Shown: positions 7,898-15,806 of the stretch, piece by piece | How positions within the stretch are numbered: the first letter of the stretch is position 1 | How the letters are laid out: every line of letters starts with the position of its first letter | Assembly: GCA_903842455.1 (NCBI GenBank) | Contig: CAIMLX010000174.1 | Location: 1-64,000 of the forward strand | Direction of reading: 5' to 3' | DNA from: an uncultured Hyphomicrobiales bacterium | GTDB taxonomy: Bacteria; Pseudomonadota; Alphaproteobacteria; Rhizobiales; Devosiaceae | DNA: 64,000 bases | Made by a program: the position numbers and the translations under genes | The notes under the pieces: generated by a model | The model's input: only the letters and a program-made list of their open reading frames with translations | Told to the model about the DNA's origin: nothing | The model's database searches: none

Positions 7898-8591
7898 GGA
7901 AGTTACCGAGCCAGACCGCGACATCGGGGCTATGCGACTTTGTGTCGAGCGATGCGACCGCGCCATCCACGACCGCGTCAGGCGCCTTGCCGCGCCGCAG
8001 TTCGGCGAGCGCCAGCGTGTAGTCGTCGAGGAACTCGGGGTGCGGTTGCAGGCTCAGTGCCCGGCCGTTGCGATAGGCGAGCCCGGCATTGGGCGTGAAC
8101 ACCGAGCCGAGAAACGCCTCGGCCTCGCTGGGCGGCTCGATCACCTGGTCCTGGTGCGAGCAGGCGATCGACAGGGCCGGCAGGTCGGTGGCGAGGAAAG
8201 CCGGACGCGACTTCACCTCGTAGGTATGACGCCCGAGGCCCCAGCCCTTGTCGGACTTGCGCACGTCGCCGCCCAGTGCATCGGCCATGATCTGGTGGCC
8301 GAAGCAGATGCCGAGCATCGGGGTGTTCGCCGCGTAGGCGCCGCGGATAAAGGCCCGGAGCGGCTCGAGCCATGCGAGGTCGTCGTACACCCCTGCCGCC
8401 GAACCGGTGATGAGGATGGCCTCGAGCCCAGCCGGGTCCGGAAAACCGGCGCCGTCGTGAATCGGCACGGTGTCATACGAGAACCGGAACCCGGCCTCGT
8501 CGAACATCCGCATGAACATGGGCGGGTAGAGACCGAACCCGGGGCGCAGGGCCGGCGGCACTTCACCGGCCTGGATGATGGTGAGCTTCAT
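7887..8591 (-). CDS. Class I glutamine amidotransferase domain protein
   Basis: A 234-residue stand-alone GMP-synthase-like glutaminase. The nucleophile elbow is GICFGHQ with Cys96, and the His/Glu of the triad sit in LQPHPEF (His184, Glu186). LITGSAAGVYDD near residue 61 fits the oxyanion region. Such proteins release ammonia from glutamine or hydrolyse gamma-glutamyl bonds; with no synthetase domain or partner gene nearby the acceptor is unknown. The ATG at 8591 (MKLTIIQAG) fits the family; the open frame extends to 8657 but through a terminator region. It is convergent with the antitoxin gene. Confidence 0.85.
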   Translation of the reverse strand: MKLTIIQAGEVPPALRPGFGLYPPMFMRMFDEAGFRFSYDTVPIHDGAGFPDPAGLEAILITGSAAGVYDDLAWLEPLRAFIRGAYAANTPMLGICFGHQIMADALGGDVRKSDKGWGLGRHTYEVKSRPAFLATDLPALSIACSHQDQVIEPPSEAEAFLGSVFTPNAGLAYRNGRALSLQPHPEFLDDYTLALAELRRGKAPDAVVDGAVASLDTKSHSPDVAVWLGNFLSR

Positions 8592-8654
8592 GGTGCGCAA
8601 GATTTGGCCCGGTTCGCCCCGCGATTCAAGCGACTGCATCACATGGCTCCCCTC

Positions 8655-8689
8655 CAAAAGAAGAACCCCCAGCCTTGCGGCCGGGGGCT
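8655..8689 (-). terminator. Rho-independent terminator after msrB
   Basis: On the minus strand AGCCCCCGGCC-GCAA-GGCTGGGGGTT forms a stem with one mismatch and is followed by TTCTTCTTTT. It lies just downstream of the msrB stop and just before the amidotransferase start, separating the two transcripts. Confidence 0.75.
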
Positions 8690-8713
8690 ACCGAGCTTGG
8701 AGGTCGGTACTGG

Positions 8714-9232
8714 TTACGCCGCTGAGGCGTGAAACTGGAGGGCGGCGCCGTTCATGCAGTAGCGCAGTCCCGTCGGCTGTGGGCCGTCGTCGAACACATG
8801 GCCGAGGTGACCGCCGCAATTGGCGCAATGCACCTCGGTGCGGGGATATCCCAGCTTCGTATCCGTCGCCTCGCCCACCGCACCGGCAATCGGCTGGTAG
8901 AAACTCGGCCAGCCGGTGCCGCTCTCGTACTTGGTGGCGCTGTCGAACAGCGCGATGTCGCAGCCGGCGCAGTTGAAAGTGCCCGCGCGATGCTCTTCGA
9001 GCAATTCGGATGTTCCCGGACGCTCGGTATATTCGTGCCGCAGCACCTGGTAGCTCAGCGGCTCCAGCCTCTGCTGCCACTCGGCATCGGTGAGCGTAAA
9101 GGGGAACGGCCCCTTCACTGTTGCCTCTTCGGCCGCCACGGAAATCCCCATTGGCCGCGACGCAAGGCCGAGGGCGCCGAGCACCGCCACCGCGGTGCCG
9201 CCAAGCAATACTGAACGTCGGTCGAGTTTCAT
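8714..9232 (-). CDS. msrB: Peptide-methionine (R)-S-oxide reductase, Tat-exported
   Basis: A 172-residue MsrB that reduces the R-sulfoxide of methionine. The zinc-binding CxxC pairs are NCAGC and HCANC, followed by GGHLGHVFDDG, and the catalytic Cys sits in RYCMN (Cys159). The N-terminus MKLDRRSVLLGG plus a hydrophobic stretch is a twin-arginine signal, so the enzyme should act in the periplasm; most MsrB proteins are cytoplasmic. The ATG at 9232 places the signal correctly; the open frame reaches 9295. A terminator follows. Its neighbours are a fasciclin protein and a SigK-like sigma pair, suggesting an envelope redox-stress role. Confidence 0.92.
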   Translation of the reverse strand: MKLDRRSVLLGGTAVAVLGALGLASRPMGISVAAEEATVKGPFPFTLTDAEWQQRLEPLSYQVLRHEYTERPGTSELLEEHRAGTFNCAGCDIALFDSATKYESGTGWPSFYQPIAGAVGEATDTKLGYPRTEVHCANCGGHLGHVFDDGPQPTGLRYCMNGAALQFHASAA

Positions 9233-9293
9233 GGCCTCTGGCCCTTCCACGATTGTTAGCATCCTAGCCGGTCGCAGGGGGATCCGGCACCTC

Positions 9294-9334
9294 AAAAGGT
9301 CGTGTCCCGCAAGGATTGCTCCCGCGGGACACGA
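9294..9334 (-). terminator. Predicted terminator after the fasciclin gene
   Basis: TCGTGTCCCGC and GCGGGACACGA form a perfect 11-bp stem with a 13-nt loop, followed on the minus strand by CCTTTT. It lies 40 nt after the fasciclin stop and upstream of msrB, so msrB is probably transcribed separately. Confidence 0.65.
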
Positions 9335-9374
9335 TTTCGGGTCACGTCTTACTTCGCGCCAGCTGGCGCAAAGG

Positions 9375-9944
9375 TTACGAGGCCGGGAGCAGAACCTTGT
9401 CGATGACGTGGATCACGCCGTTCGACTGCATCACGTCGGCAATGGTCACGGTCGCGACGCCACCGGCGCCATCGGTGATCTTGACCATGTCGCCGTCGAG
9501 CATGAACGACAACTCGCCGCCCTGGACGGTTGCGGCAGTGTAGGTGCCGCCAGCGTCCTGGATTGCCTTGACGAGGTCAGCGGCGGCGATCTTGCCAGCG
9601 ATGACGTGGTAGGTCAGCACGCCGACGAGCTGGTCCTTGTTCTCAGGCATCAGCAGGGTGTCGACGGTACCGGCCGGCAGCGCTTCGAAGGCGGCGTTGA
9701 CGGGAGCGAATACGGTGAACGGGCCGGCGCCCTTCAGGGTCTCCACGAGACCGGCGGCCTGCACGGCGGCGACCAGCGTGGTGTGGTCGGCAGAATTGAC
9801 GGCGTTGTCGATGATGTCCTTGTCGGCCATCATTGCCGCGCCGCCAACCATCGGGCTGTCCTGGGCGAACACGGCGCCCGAGAGCGCAGTCATCGAGAGC
9901 ATCGCGGAGACGCCGAGAACACGGAGAGTGGTGGAGAGCTTCAT
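9375..9944 (-). CDS. Secreted fasciclin (FAS1) domain protein
   Basis: A 189-residue protein with a Sec signal peptide (residues 1-27, cleavage expected near FAQ-D) and a single FAS1 domain. The H1 box is GPFTVFAPVNAAFEALP, the central YHVIAGK lies in the conserved YH motif, and the H2 box is NGVIHVIDKVLLP. FAS1 proteins are extracytoplasmic adhesion or surface proteins. The ATG at 9944 has GGAAGG upstream. It lies downstream of a SigK/RskA-like pair; in Mycobacterium SigK controls the FAS1 proteins MPT70 and MPT83, so control by the neighbouring sigma factor is a reasonable inference. A terminator follows. Confidence 0.9.
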   Translation of the reverse strand: MKLSTTLRVLGVSAMLSMTALSGAVFAQDSPMVGGAAMMADKDIIDNAVNSADHTTLVAAVQAAGLVETLKGAGPFTVFAPVNAAFEALPAGTVDTLLMPENKDQLVGVLTYHVIAGKIAAADLVKAIQDAGGTYTAATVQGGELSFMLDGDMVKITDGAGGVATVTIADVMQSNGVIHVIDKVLLPAS

Positions 9945-10016
9945 CTGGTTGTTCCTTCCTTTGGGGTCTGTCCGACATTGTTTCGGATTTGACACCCGTA
10001 GATACGGAAGGGGCTT

Positions 10017-10029
10017 TCAGACTGTTTCA
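10017..10029 (-). promoter_or_regulatory. Candidate ECF promoter motif upstream of the fasciclin gene
   Basis: The minus-strand sequence TGAAACAGTCTGA lies 73 nt before the fasciclin ATG. It matches 10 of 13 positions of TGACACTGACTGA upstream of the sigma factor gene (11423-11435). A shared element at both genes would fit recognition by the ECF sigma factor encoded between them. Two sites are too few to be sure. Confidence 0.3.
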
Positions 10030-10102
10030 GATTTCTTGCCGATATATTTTCGCGCCGGGATGCAACTCTTCGCGCCATCCCGGCGTTTCAATGTGTTTTG
10101 CG

Positions 10103-10840
10103 TCAGATCGGCGTGATCTTGCCCACGGCGACGATCGGCCCCTCGGCCACGCCGGTCGGCGAACCGCCCTTGCGCTCCAGCGTCACCGCCAGCGTCGTGC
10201 CGGCCTCGATGCCAGACTTCGCGGCCTCATCGAGCGGGATCTCGAGACGCTGGTTCACCGGCAGGACGCCCATCGAGACGGCCGGCGCATCGCCATGGAT
10301 GTACCACAGCTCATAATCGTTCTCGGCCAGCGCCTCGCCGCTCAGCGAGGTGATCCGGACGGCGCCCGAGCCCTGGTCGTAGAAGGCCACGAACTCGACT
10401 CCCGAGCCCTCGGTCGCCTGCAGCGCCGCCACCAGCTGGGTGGCGAGCGTATTGGGATCGACGCGGGGCGGCTGAACGAAGATGTAGCCGATGGCGACGA
10501 AGGCCAGCGCGTAACCGGCCACCGCGAGGCCTCGCAGGGTGGTGACGGAGTTCCACCAGTTCTTCAGCCTGGCTGCCGGCCGCTGGTCGATCGCCTCGCC
10601 CCACAGCCGGTGTTCGATACGGCCGAGCGCTTCGTGCGGAGCAGGCGTCTCGGCGAATTCGCGGTCCAGTGTCGCCAGGCGGTCACGCCAGATGCGCATC
10701 TCCACCGTCAATGCCGGTTCGGTCGCAACTCGGTGCGCCATGAGGACCCGCTCGCTGCCGTCGAGCAGGCCGAGCGCATACTCGGCGACGAGGACCTTGT
10801 CGTCCTCCGGCCCGCCGCTATGTTCTCTGCCATCGCTCAT
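10103..10840 (-). CDS. RskA-like anti-sigma factor
   Basis: A 245-residue membrane-anchored anti-sigma-K-type factor. The cytoplasmic N-terminal domain contains the VAEYALGLLDGSER segment typical of the RskA/ChrR-like zinc-less sigma-binding domain. One transmembrane helix lies near residues 105-123 (GLAVAGYALAFVAIGYIFV). The periplasmic part is the RskA C-terminal domain ending with LAVTLERKGGSPTGVAEGPIVAVGKI. The ATG at 10840 overlaps the sigma factor stop in an ATGA junction, so the pair is translationally coupled. It should hold the sigma factor at the membrane until an envelope signal triggers proteolysis. Confidence 0.85.
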   Translation of the reverse strand: MSDGREHSGGPEDDKVLVAEYALGLLDGSERVLMAHRVATEPALTVEMRIWRDRLATLDREFAETPAPHEALGRIEHRLWGEAIDQRPAARLKNWWNSVTTLRGLAVAGYALAFVAIGYIFVQPPRVDPNTLATQLVAALQATEGSGVEFVAFYDQGSGAVRITSLSGEALAENDYELWYIHGDAPAVSMGVLPVNQRLEIPLDEAAKSGIEAGTTLAVTLERKGGSPTGVAEGPIVAVGKITPI

Positions 10841-11382
10841 TCCGAAAGGCACTCCCGCAGTTTGATCAGGCTGCGCCGCAGCCAGGTTCGCATTGTGTTG
10901 AGCGGTACGCCGTGGCGCGCCGCCAGTTCTTCGTAGCTGAAGCCGTCGAGATAGGCTCCGCGGACACAGTCCGCCTTGTCGTCATCGAGCGTTGCGAGGC
11001 AGGTATCGATCCGGCCGCGCTCGCCCTTGTCCATCGCCGCCTGCTCGGGGTCCGGCCCGCCATCTGCGATGTCGAGCGCTTCGTCGATGTCGTCGTTCAC
11101 CGGCTTGCGCGCTCGCAGGATATCGAGCGCGTGATTGCGGGCGACCGCTACCAACCAACTGATCGGGCTGTAGCCGCCCTGCACGTAGCGGTCGGCACGC
11201 TGCCAGATCTTTACATAGACTTCCTGAAGCGCCTCTTCGGCTTCTGCTCTGTCCTTAAGAATACGGAGCACCACGCCGAAGAGTTTCGCGGAGGTGCGTC
11301 CGTACAGATCACGAAAGGCGTTGCGGTCCCGCAAGGCGCATCGGGAAATCAGCTCGGAGATATCGGGACTCGGATTCATCAT
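10837..11382 (-). CDS. ECF RNA polymerase sigma factor, SigK-like
   Basis: A 181-residue ECF sigma factor with region 2 (AFRDLYGRTSAKLFGVVLRILKDRAEAEEALQEVYVKIW region, -10 recognition) and region 4 (ELAARHGVPLNTMRTWLRRSLIKLRE, -35 recognition). Residues 1-10 lead directly into region 2, so I use the double ATG at 11382/11379 with AAGG upstream and not the longer frame to 11496. It is coupled to the RskA-like gene. The arrangement sigma, anti-sigma, then FAS1 protein mirrors the mycobacterial SigK locus. It diverges from argB. Confidence 0.9.
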   Translation of the reverse strand: MMNPSPDISELISRCALRDRNAFRDLYGRTSAKLFGVVLRILKDRAEAEEALQEVYVKIWQRADRYVQGGYSPISWLVAVARNHALDILRARKPVNDDIDEALDIADGGPDPEQAAMDKGERGRIDTCLATLDDDKADCVRGAYLDGFSYEELAARHGVPLNTMRTWLRRSLIKLRECLSE

Positions 11383-11422
11383 CGAGTGGAACCTTAGCGA
11401 AGCCGATCGCGTCTGCCTATCC

Positions 11423-11435
11423 TCAGTCAGTGTCA
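11423..11435 (-). promoter_or_regulatory. Candidate autoregulatory ECF promoter motif
   Basis: TGACACTGACTGA on the minus strand, 41 nt before the sigma factor start, matches 10 of 13 positions of the element upstream of the fasciclin gene. ECF sigma factors commonly drive their own promoter. The evidence is only this pairwise similarity. Confidence 0.3.
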
Positions 11436-11522
11436 CGAAATCCATACGATTAAATGTTGAACGCTGGCGGCGCCCTAAAAGCGCTTTCGACTCCACCAGA
11501 ATGCGCTATACGACGAGGTACC

Positions 11523-12431
11523 ATGGATACTCAGCGCGTCATGCCCGACATCGAGACCTTCACCCGCGACGCCGGCGTACTCAGCCAGGCCCTGCCGTAC
11601 ATGCAGCGCTACGAAGGCAAGACCGTCGTGGTCAAATATGGCGGCCATGCCATGGGCGATGTCGAGCTCGGCCGAGCCTTCGCCCGTGACATCGCGCTGC
11701 TCAAGCAGTCGCGCGTCAACCCCATCGTGGTGCATGGCGGCGGCCCGCAGATCGCCTCGATGCTGAAGAACCTCGGCATCGAGAGCAAGTTCGAGGGCGG
11801 CCTTCGCGTCACCGACGAGCGGACCATGGAAGTGGTCGAAATGGTGCTCGCGGGCTCGATCAACAAGCAGATCGTCGCGCTGATCAATGCCGAGGGCGAG
11901 TGGGCCATCGGGCTCTGCGGCAAGGACGGCAACATGGTCTTCGCCAGGAAGGCCGTGAAGTCGATCAAGGATCCCGGCTCCAACATCGAGCGCGTGCTCG
12001 ACCTGGGCTTCGTCGGCGAGCCGGTGGAAGTGGATCGCACGCTGCTCGACACACTGGCCCGCTCCGAGATGATCCCGGTGATTGCCCCGGTGGCTCCGGG
12101 TCGCGACGGCCATACCTACAACATCAATGCCGACACGTTCGCGGGCGCCATCGCCGGCTCGCTCGGCGCCAAGCGCCTGCTGTTCCTTACCGACGTAGAT
12201 GGCGTCCTCGATGCGAACAAGAAGCTCATGCCCGAGCTGACCATGCGTGACGCCAAGGCGATGATCGCCGACGGCACCATCTCGGGCGGCATGATCCCGA
12301 AGGTCGAAACCTGCCTCGAGGCGCTGGAGAACGGCGTCGAGGGCGTGGTGATCCTCAACGGCAAGACCCCGCACGTGGTGCTGGTGGAGCTCTTCACCGC
12401 GCACGGCGCCGGCACGCTGATCGTGCGCTGA
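11523..12431 (+). CDS. argB: Acetylglutamate kinase
   Basis: A 302-residue amino-acid kinase phosphorylating N-acetyl-L-glutamate in the second step of arginine synthesis. Motifs are [12 protein letters not shown] (phosphate binding), [12 protein letters not shown], the [29 protein letters not shown] region and [14 protein letters not shown]. The ATG at 11523 gives normal family length; earlier in-frame codons lie in the divergent promoter region. It is the only arginine gene here and is followed by a strong hairpin terminator, so it appears monocistronic. Confidence 0.96.
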   Translation: MDTQRVMPDIETFTRDAGVLSQALPYMQRYEGKTVVVKYGGHAMGDVELGRAFARDIALLKQSRVNPIVVHGGGPQIASMLKNLGIESKFEGGLRVTDERTMEVVEMVLAGSINKQIVALINAEGEWAIGLCGKDGNMVFARKAVKSIKDPGSNIERVLDLGFVGEPVEVDRTLLDTLARSEMIPVIAPVAPGRDGHTYNINADTFAGAIAGSLGAKRLLFLTDVDGVLDANKKLMPELTMRDAKAMIADGTISGGMIPKVETCLEALENGVEGVVILNGKTPHVVLVELFTAHGAGTLIVR

Positions 12432-12453
12432 AGGCCGCATCGGCCATCGAATG

Positions 12454-12483
12454 AAAAAGGGCGGCTTCGAAGCCGCCCTTTTT
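12454..12483 (+). terminator. Bidirectional Rho-independent terminator after argB
   Basis: AAAAAGGGCGGCTTCGAAGCCGCCCTTTTT is a perfect stem of GGGCGGCTT with flanking A and T runs. It can end argB on the plus strand and the convergent small gene on the minus strand. Confidence 0.9.
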
Positions 12484-12507
12484 CATTTCCGGCGCCGCCC
12501 GCCAGCT

Positions 12508-12648
12508 TCACCGCCGCGCGAACGGCAGCTCGGTGCCCCAGGCGCCCAGCGGCGTGTGGGCGGCCAGCTTGGCCGGCACAGCCAGGGCCTGCCCCAAGGT
12601 AAACAGCACCAGGGCGGTGGCGATGAAGGTGGTGATGGAACTGCTCAT
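12508..12648 (-). CDS. Small membrane protein, hypothetical
   Basis: A possible 46-residue protein with one hydrophobic segment (residues 5-24, ITTFIATALVLFTLGQALAV) and a short polar tail. The ATG at 12648 is preceded by AGAGG with good spacing, and the gene ends just before the argB bidirectional terminator. I do not recognise a family. It may be a small integral membrane peptide or an exported one; no function is assigned. Confidence 0.45.
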   Translation of the reverse strand: MSSSITTFIATALVLFTLGQALAVPAKLAAHTPLGAWGTELPFARR

Positions 12649-12754
12649 GGTACGCCTCTGGCAAATCGATGCCGGCTTGGTCGCATCGGTCCGGGGCCGC
12701 ATTGTGGGCGGGCCCGGACCAATCGATGGCATTTGAACAGCTTTCAGAACCTGT

Positions 12755-12773
12755 GGTTTACCAGTGGTAAACC
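12755..12773. promoter_or_regulatory. Perfect 19-bp palindrome, putative operator
   Basis: GGTTTACC-AGT-GGTAAACC forms two perfect 8-bp arms around a 3-bp centre. It lies about 105 bp upstream of the small minus-strand gene and just after the efflux gene stop. No T-run follows on either strand, so it looks like a repressor site and not a terminator. The cognate regulator is unknown. Confidence 0.4.
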
Positions 12774-12797
12774 GGCCACGCGGCGTCCCCGGCGCCC

Positions 12798-14297
12798 CTA
12801 TGCCTCGGCGACGACCGGCGTTGCGCCTGGGGCCCTGCCCTGCCCGGCCGCCGGGGGCCGGATCTTGAGGAACGGCACGAGGATCACCACCAGGCCGAAG
12901 CTGACGATCTGGTAGATGATGGCCGGCCCGGCCGCTGCCGCATAGGCCGCCTGCGGTGTTTCGCCAGCCGCGAGGTTTCCGGCGAGGGCCGAAAAGAACA
13001 CCTCGCCCACCACCGCGACGCCCAGCGCGCCACCGATCTGCTGGAAGGCCTGCAGCGCCCCCGAGCCGGCGCCGGCGTCGCGCGCCGGCACGCTCGACAG
13101 CACCGTCTGGAACAGCCCCGAAAAGCCGATGCCCAGCCCGATGCCAGCCAGCAGCAGCGGCGGCAGCAGCATCCAGTGGTCGACGCTGTCGCCGAGCCCG
13201 AAGATGATGACGTCGAGCCAGCCGATGCCGCACACCAGCAGCGCCGCGCCGACCATCAGCCGCTCCTTGAGGTAGCGCTGCCCCAGCCGGCCGATGAGCA
13301 ACGACACCGTCAGCACGCCGACCGAGAACGGCGTGTTGGTGAGCCCCGATTCGAGCGGCGTGAAGCCGAAGCCCGATTGCAGCATCAGCGACAGCACGAT
13401 GAACATGGCGGGAATGCCGGAGGCGAAGATCGTGGTGACCAGCAGCCCCAGCAGGTAGTTCGGGTTGGAGATGAGGCTGTAGTTGAGCAGTTGCGGCGCA
13501 CCGGTCCGCGCCCGGTGACGCTGCCAGAGGACGAAAAGCGCCGTCGCCACCAGCGAGACCGCCACCAGCCCGAAGGCCCAGAGCGGCCAGCCATAGGCCC
13601 GGCCTTCGACGAGCGGGAACACCAGCGCGACGCTCGCAACCGCGAACAGGGCGATGCCGACGAAGTCGTTGCGCATGTCCGGATTGCCGGGAGTGCGCGG
13701 AATAAGGAACCAGCCGGCCACCACGGCGGCGATGCCCACCGGGATGTTGACGAGGAAGATCGGCCGCCAGTCGAGCCCGAAGAAATCGCCGCCGATCAGC
13801 AGGCCGCCGAGAATCGGCCCCGAAACGGCGGCCAGCCCGGCGCTGAGCCCGAACAGCGAGAACGCCTGGCCCTTCTCCTCGGGCGGGAAGGTCACCTGCG
13901 CGATGGCCAGCACCTGCGGCGTCATGGCGGCGCCGGCGAGGCCCTGCAGCACGCGCGCGCCGATCAGCCAGTCCATCGAGGGCGCGAGGCCGCACAGCGC
14001 CGAGGCCAGGGTGAACAGCGCCACGCCGATCAGGAACATGCGGGTGCGCCCGACAATGTCGCCGAGCCGCCCGAACGGCAGCAGGCCGAGCGCGAAGGCC
14101 AGCACGAAGGCCGCCACCACCCACTCGATCTCGTTGGGGCCGGCGTTGAAATCGCGCATCAGGCTGGGCAGCGCGACGTTGACGATGGTCACGTCGATCA
14201 GGTTCATGAAGCTGGCGAGCAGCAGCACGAACAACGCCACCCAGCGACGCGGGTCGGCTTCCGCCTTGGACTGGGGCACATGGAAGGGTTGGCTCAT
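12798..14297 (-). CDS. DHA2-family MFS drug efflux transporter (EmrB/QacA-like)
   Basis: A 499-residue inner-membrane proton antiporter predicted to have 14 transmembrane helices. Motif A is GRLGDIVGRTRMF, the DHA2 motif D1 is NLIDVTIVNVALPSL in helix 1, and PXXGPILGGL marks motif C in helix 5. Family members export lipophilic toxicants. The ATG at 14297 starts 4 nt after the TetR gene stop, so both are in one operon. No membrane-fusion protein gene (EmrA type) is adjacent. Confidence 0.9.
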   Translation of the reverse strand: MSQPFHVPQSKAEADPRRWVALFVLLLASFMNLIDVTIVNVALPSLMRDFNAGPNEIEWVVAAFVLAFALGLLPFGRLGDIVGRTRMFLIGVALFTLASALCGLAPSMDWLIGARVLQGLAGAAMTPQVLAIAQVTFPPEEKGQAFSLFGLSAGLAAVSGPILGGLLIGGDFFGLDWRPIFLVNIPVGIAAVVAGWFLIPRTPGNPDMRNDFVGIALFAVASVALVFPLVEGRAYGWPLWAFGLVAVSLVATALFVLWQRHRARTGAPQLLNYSLISNPNYLLGLLVTTIFASGIPAMFIVLSLMLQSGFGFTPLESGLTNTPFSVGVLTVSLLIGRLGQRYLKERLMVGAALLVCGIGWLDVIIFGLGDSVDHWMLLPPLLLAGIGLGIGFSGLFQTVLSSVPARDAGAGSGALQAFQQIGGALGVAVVGEVFFSALAGNLAAGETPQAAYAAAAGPAIIYQIVSFGLVVILVPFLKIRPPAAGQGRAPGATPVVAEA

Positions 14298-14301
14298 CTC
14301 G

Positions 14302-14928
14302 TCAGTCCTTGCTCGGGTCTGGGTGGCGGACGAAGCGGCGGAGTTCCGCGCAAAGCCGCTGATAACTGTCACTGGAAAGGTCGCTGCTGCGACCGAAGGC
14401 GATCAGCGCGCCGACGAAGATCGTCGCGGCGGGCTCGGGATCGAGGTCGGGCCGGAAGCTCCCTTCGGCGCGCCCGGCGGCCATGATGTCGGCGACCATG
14501 CGATGCCACTTGCCCTGCATCGGCGCGATGGCCGCCTTGATGAGGGGATCGCGGCGGGAACGCTCGCTCAGTTCACCCATCACGGCGATAATTTCGGGCT
14601 GCTCGGTATACATTTCGCGGAAATCGTAGAGTTCGTGCTCCAGCCGCTCGACAGCCGACAGGTGGGCCCTCGGCCGCAGCAGCGACTGGGCGCGGAACTC
14701 GGTCTTCATGGTCTCGGCGACGAGGCCGATCAGCGCTTCCTTGGTCGGCACGTGGTAGTGCAGCGTGGCGATATTGATGCCGACCCGATCGGCGATATCG
14801 CGGGTCCTCAGACCCTCGACGCCCTTTTCGACGATCAGTTCGCGGGCGGCCCGGGCGATCGCGGCACGGCGCTCCTCGGTGTTCTCCCGCTTCTGCGTCT
14901 CGCGTCTTTCTGCGCTGGCAATGGCCAT
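14302..14928 (-). CDS. TetR-family transcriptional regulator
   Basis: A 208-residue regulator. The N-terminal helix-turn-helix (TRDIADRVGINIATLHYHVPTKEALIG) is of TetR type and is preceded by an unusually charged leader of about 20 residues. The remaining helices form a ligand-binding domain of unknown specificity. It is transcribed ahead of the DHA2 efflux gene with a 4-nt gap, so it most likely represses its own operon until a toxic ligand binds. Confidence 0.9.
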   Translation of the reverse strand: MAIASAERRETQKRENTEERRAAIARAARELIVEKGVEGLRTRDIADRVGINIATLHYHVPTKEALIGLVAETMKTEFRAQSLLRPRAHLSAVERLEHELYDFREMYTEQPEIIAVMGELSERSRRDPLIKAAIAPMQGKWHRMVADIMAAGRAEGSFRPDLDPEPAATIFVGALIAFGRSSDLSSDSYQRLCAELRRFVRHPDPSKD

Positions 14929-14951
14929 GGAACATCCCCGATCAGCGCGGC

Positions 14952-14992
14952 CTGATACGCCTCGACCGCCTGTCCATCAAGTGATTGATTGA
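14952..14992 (-). promoter_or_regulatory. Predicted promoter with imperfect palindrome for the tetR-efflux operon
   Basis: On the minus strand TTGATG (14980-14975) and TATCAG (14957-14952) are spaced by 17 bp. The -35 box overlaps the imperfect palindrome TCAAGTGATTGATTGA (14977-14992), a plausible TetR operator. Only 5 of 8 arm positions pair, so the operator part is tentative. Confidence 0.4.
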
Positions 14993-15054
14993 GCGGTTTC
15001 CGGTCTGGCAGCGATGCGTTTTCCACAAGGATGCGAAGCGGAACGGATTCCTGT

Positions 15055-15780
15055 ATGCTCGTCACCATGATCGAAGCACCGCCCGCCATCCGCCCGCCCC
15101 GCTCGCTGTCCCACGTCACCGACTGGGTCTTCGACCTCGACAACACGCTCTACCCGCGTGAGTGCAACCTGTTCGCGCAGATCGACCTGCTGATCTCCGA
15201 CTACATGGTGGGGGTGACCCAACTCCCCTACGACGAGGCGCGGGCGCTGCAGAAGAGCTACTACCGCGACTACGGCACCACGCTGAACGGGCTGATGCAG
15301 CGCCATTCGGTCGATCCCGACCACTTCCTCAACACCGTGCACGCCATCGACTACTCGCCAGTGTCGGAGCATCCGGGGCTGATCGAGGCGATCAAGCGGC
15401 TGCCGGGCCGCAAGTTCATCCTCACCAACGGCGATGTCGGCCACGCCACCGCGGTGCTCCGGCGGCTCGGCGATGCCGATGCGCTGTTCGAGGATATCTT
15501 CGACATCCGCGCCATGAGCTACCGCCCCAAGCCGCTCCGCGAGGCCTATGACACGTTTTTCGAAAAGCACGGCATCGATGCGCGGAATGCCGCCATGTTC
15601 GACGACCTCGAAAAGAACCTGCTGGTGCCGCACGAGACCGGCATGGTGACGGTGCAGGTCGTAGCCGGCGAGGATTTCGCCCACCACCAGGTCGAAGCCT
15701 GGGAACTCGACCGCACCGGCGGCGACCACGTGCACCACGTCACGGCCGACCTCGCGGGGTTCCTCGTCAAGCTGCCGTAG
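15055..15780 (+). CDS. Pyrimidine 5'-nucleotidase (HAD family)
   Basis: A 241-residue HAD phosphatase. Motif I is FDLDNTLYP, motif II is ILTNGD, motif III Lys lies in YRPKPL, and motif IV is MFDDLEKNL. The SDT1/pyrimidine-5'-nucleotidase-type cap follows motif I. It is predicted to dephosphorylate pyrimidine monophosphates. The ATG at 15055 has GGA upstream; one at 15067 is equally possible. In many Hyphomicrobiales this gene neighbours dapD, as it nearly does here. Confidence 0.85.
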   Translation: MLVTMIEAPPAIRPPRSLSHVTDWVFDLDNTLYPRECNLFAQIDLLISDYMVGVTQLPYDEARALQKSYYRDYGTTLNGLMQRHSVDPDHFLNTVHAIDYSPVSEHPGLIEAIKRLPGRKFILTNGDVGHATAVLRRLGDADALFEDIFDIRAMSYRPKPLREAYDTFFEKHGIDARNAAMFDDLEKNLLVPHETGMVTVQVVAGEDFAHHQVEAWELDRTGGDHVHHVTADLAGFLVKLP

Positions 15781-15806
15781 TCTTAGGGGCGCAGGGGGCG
15801 CTCGCC

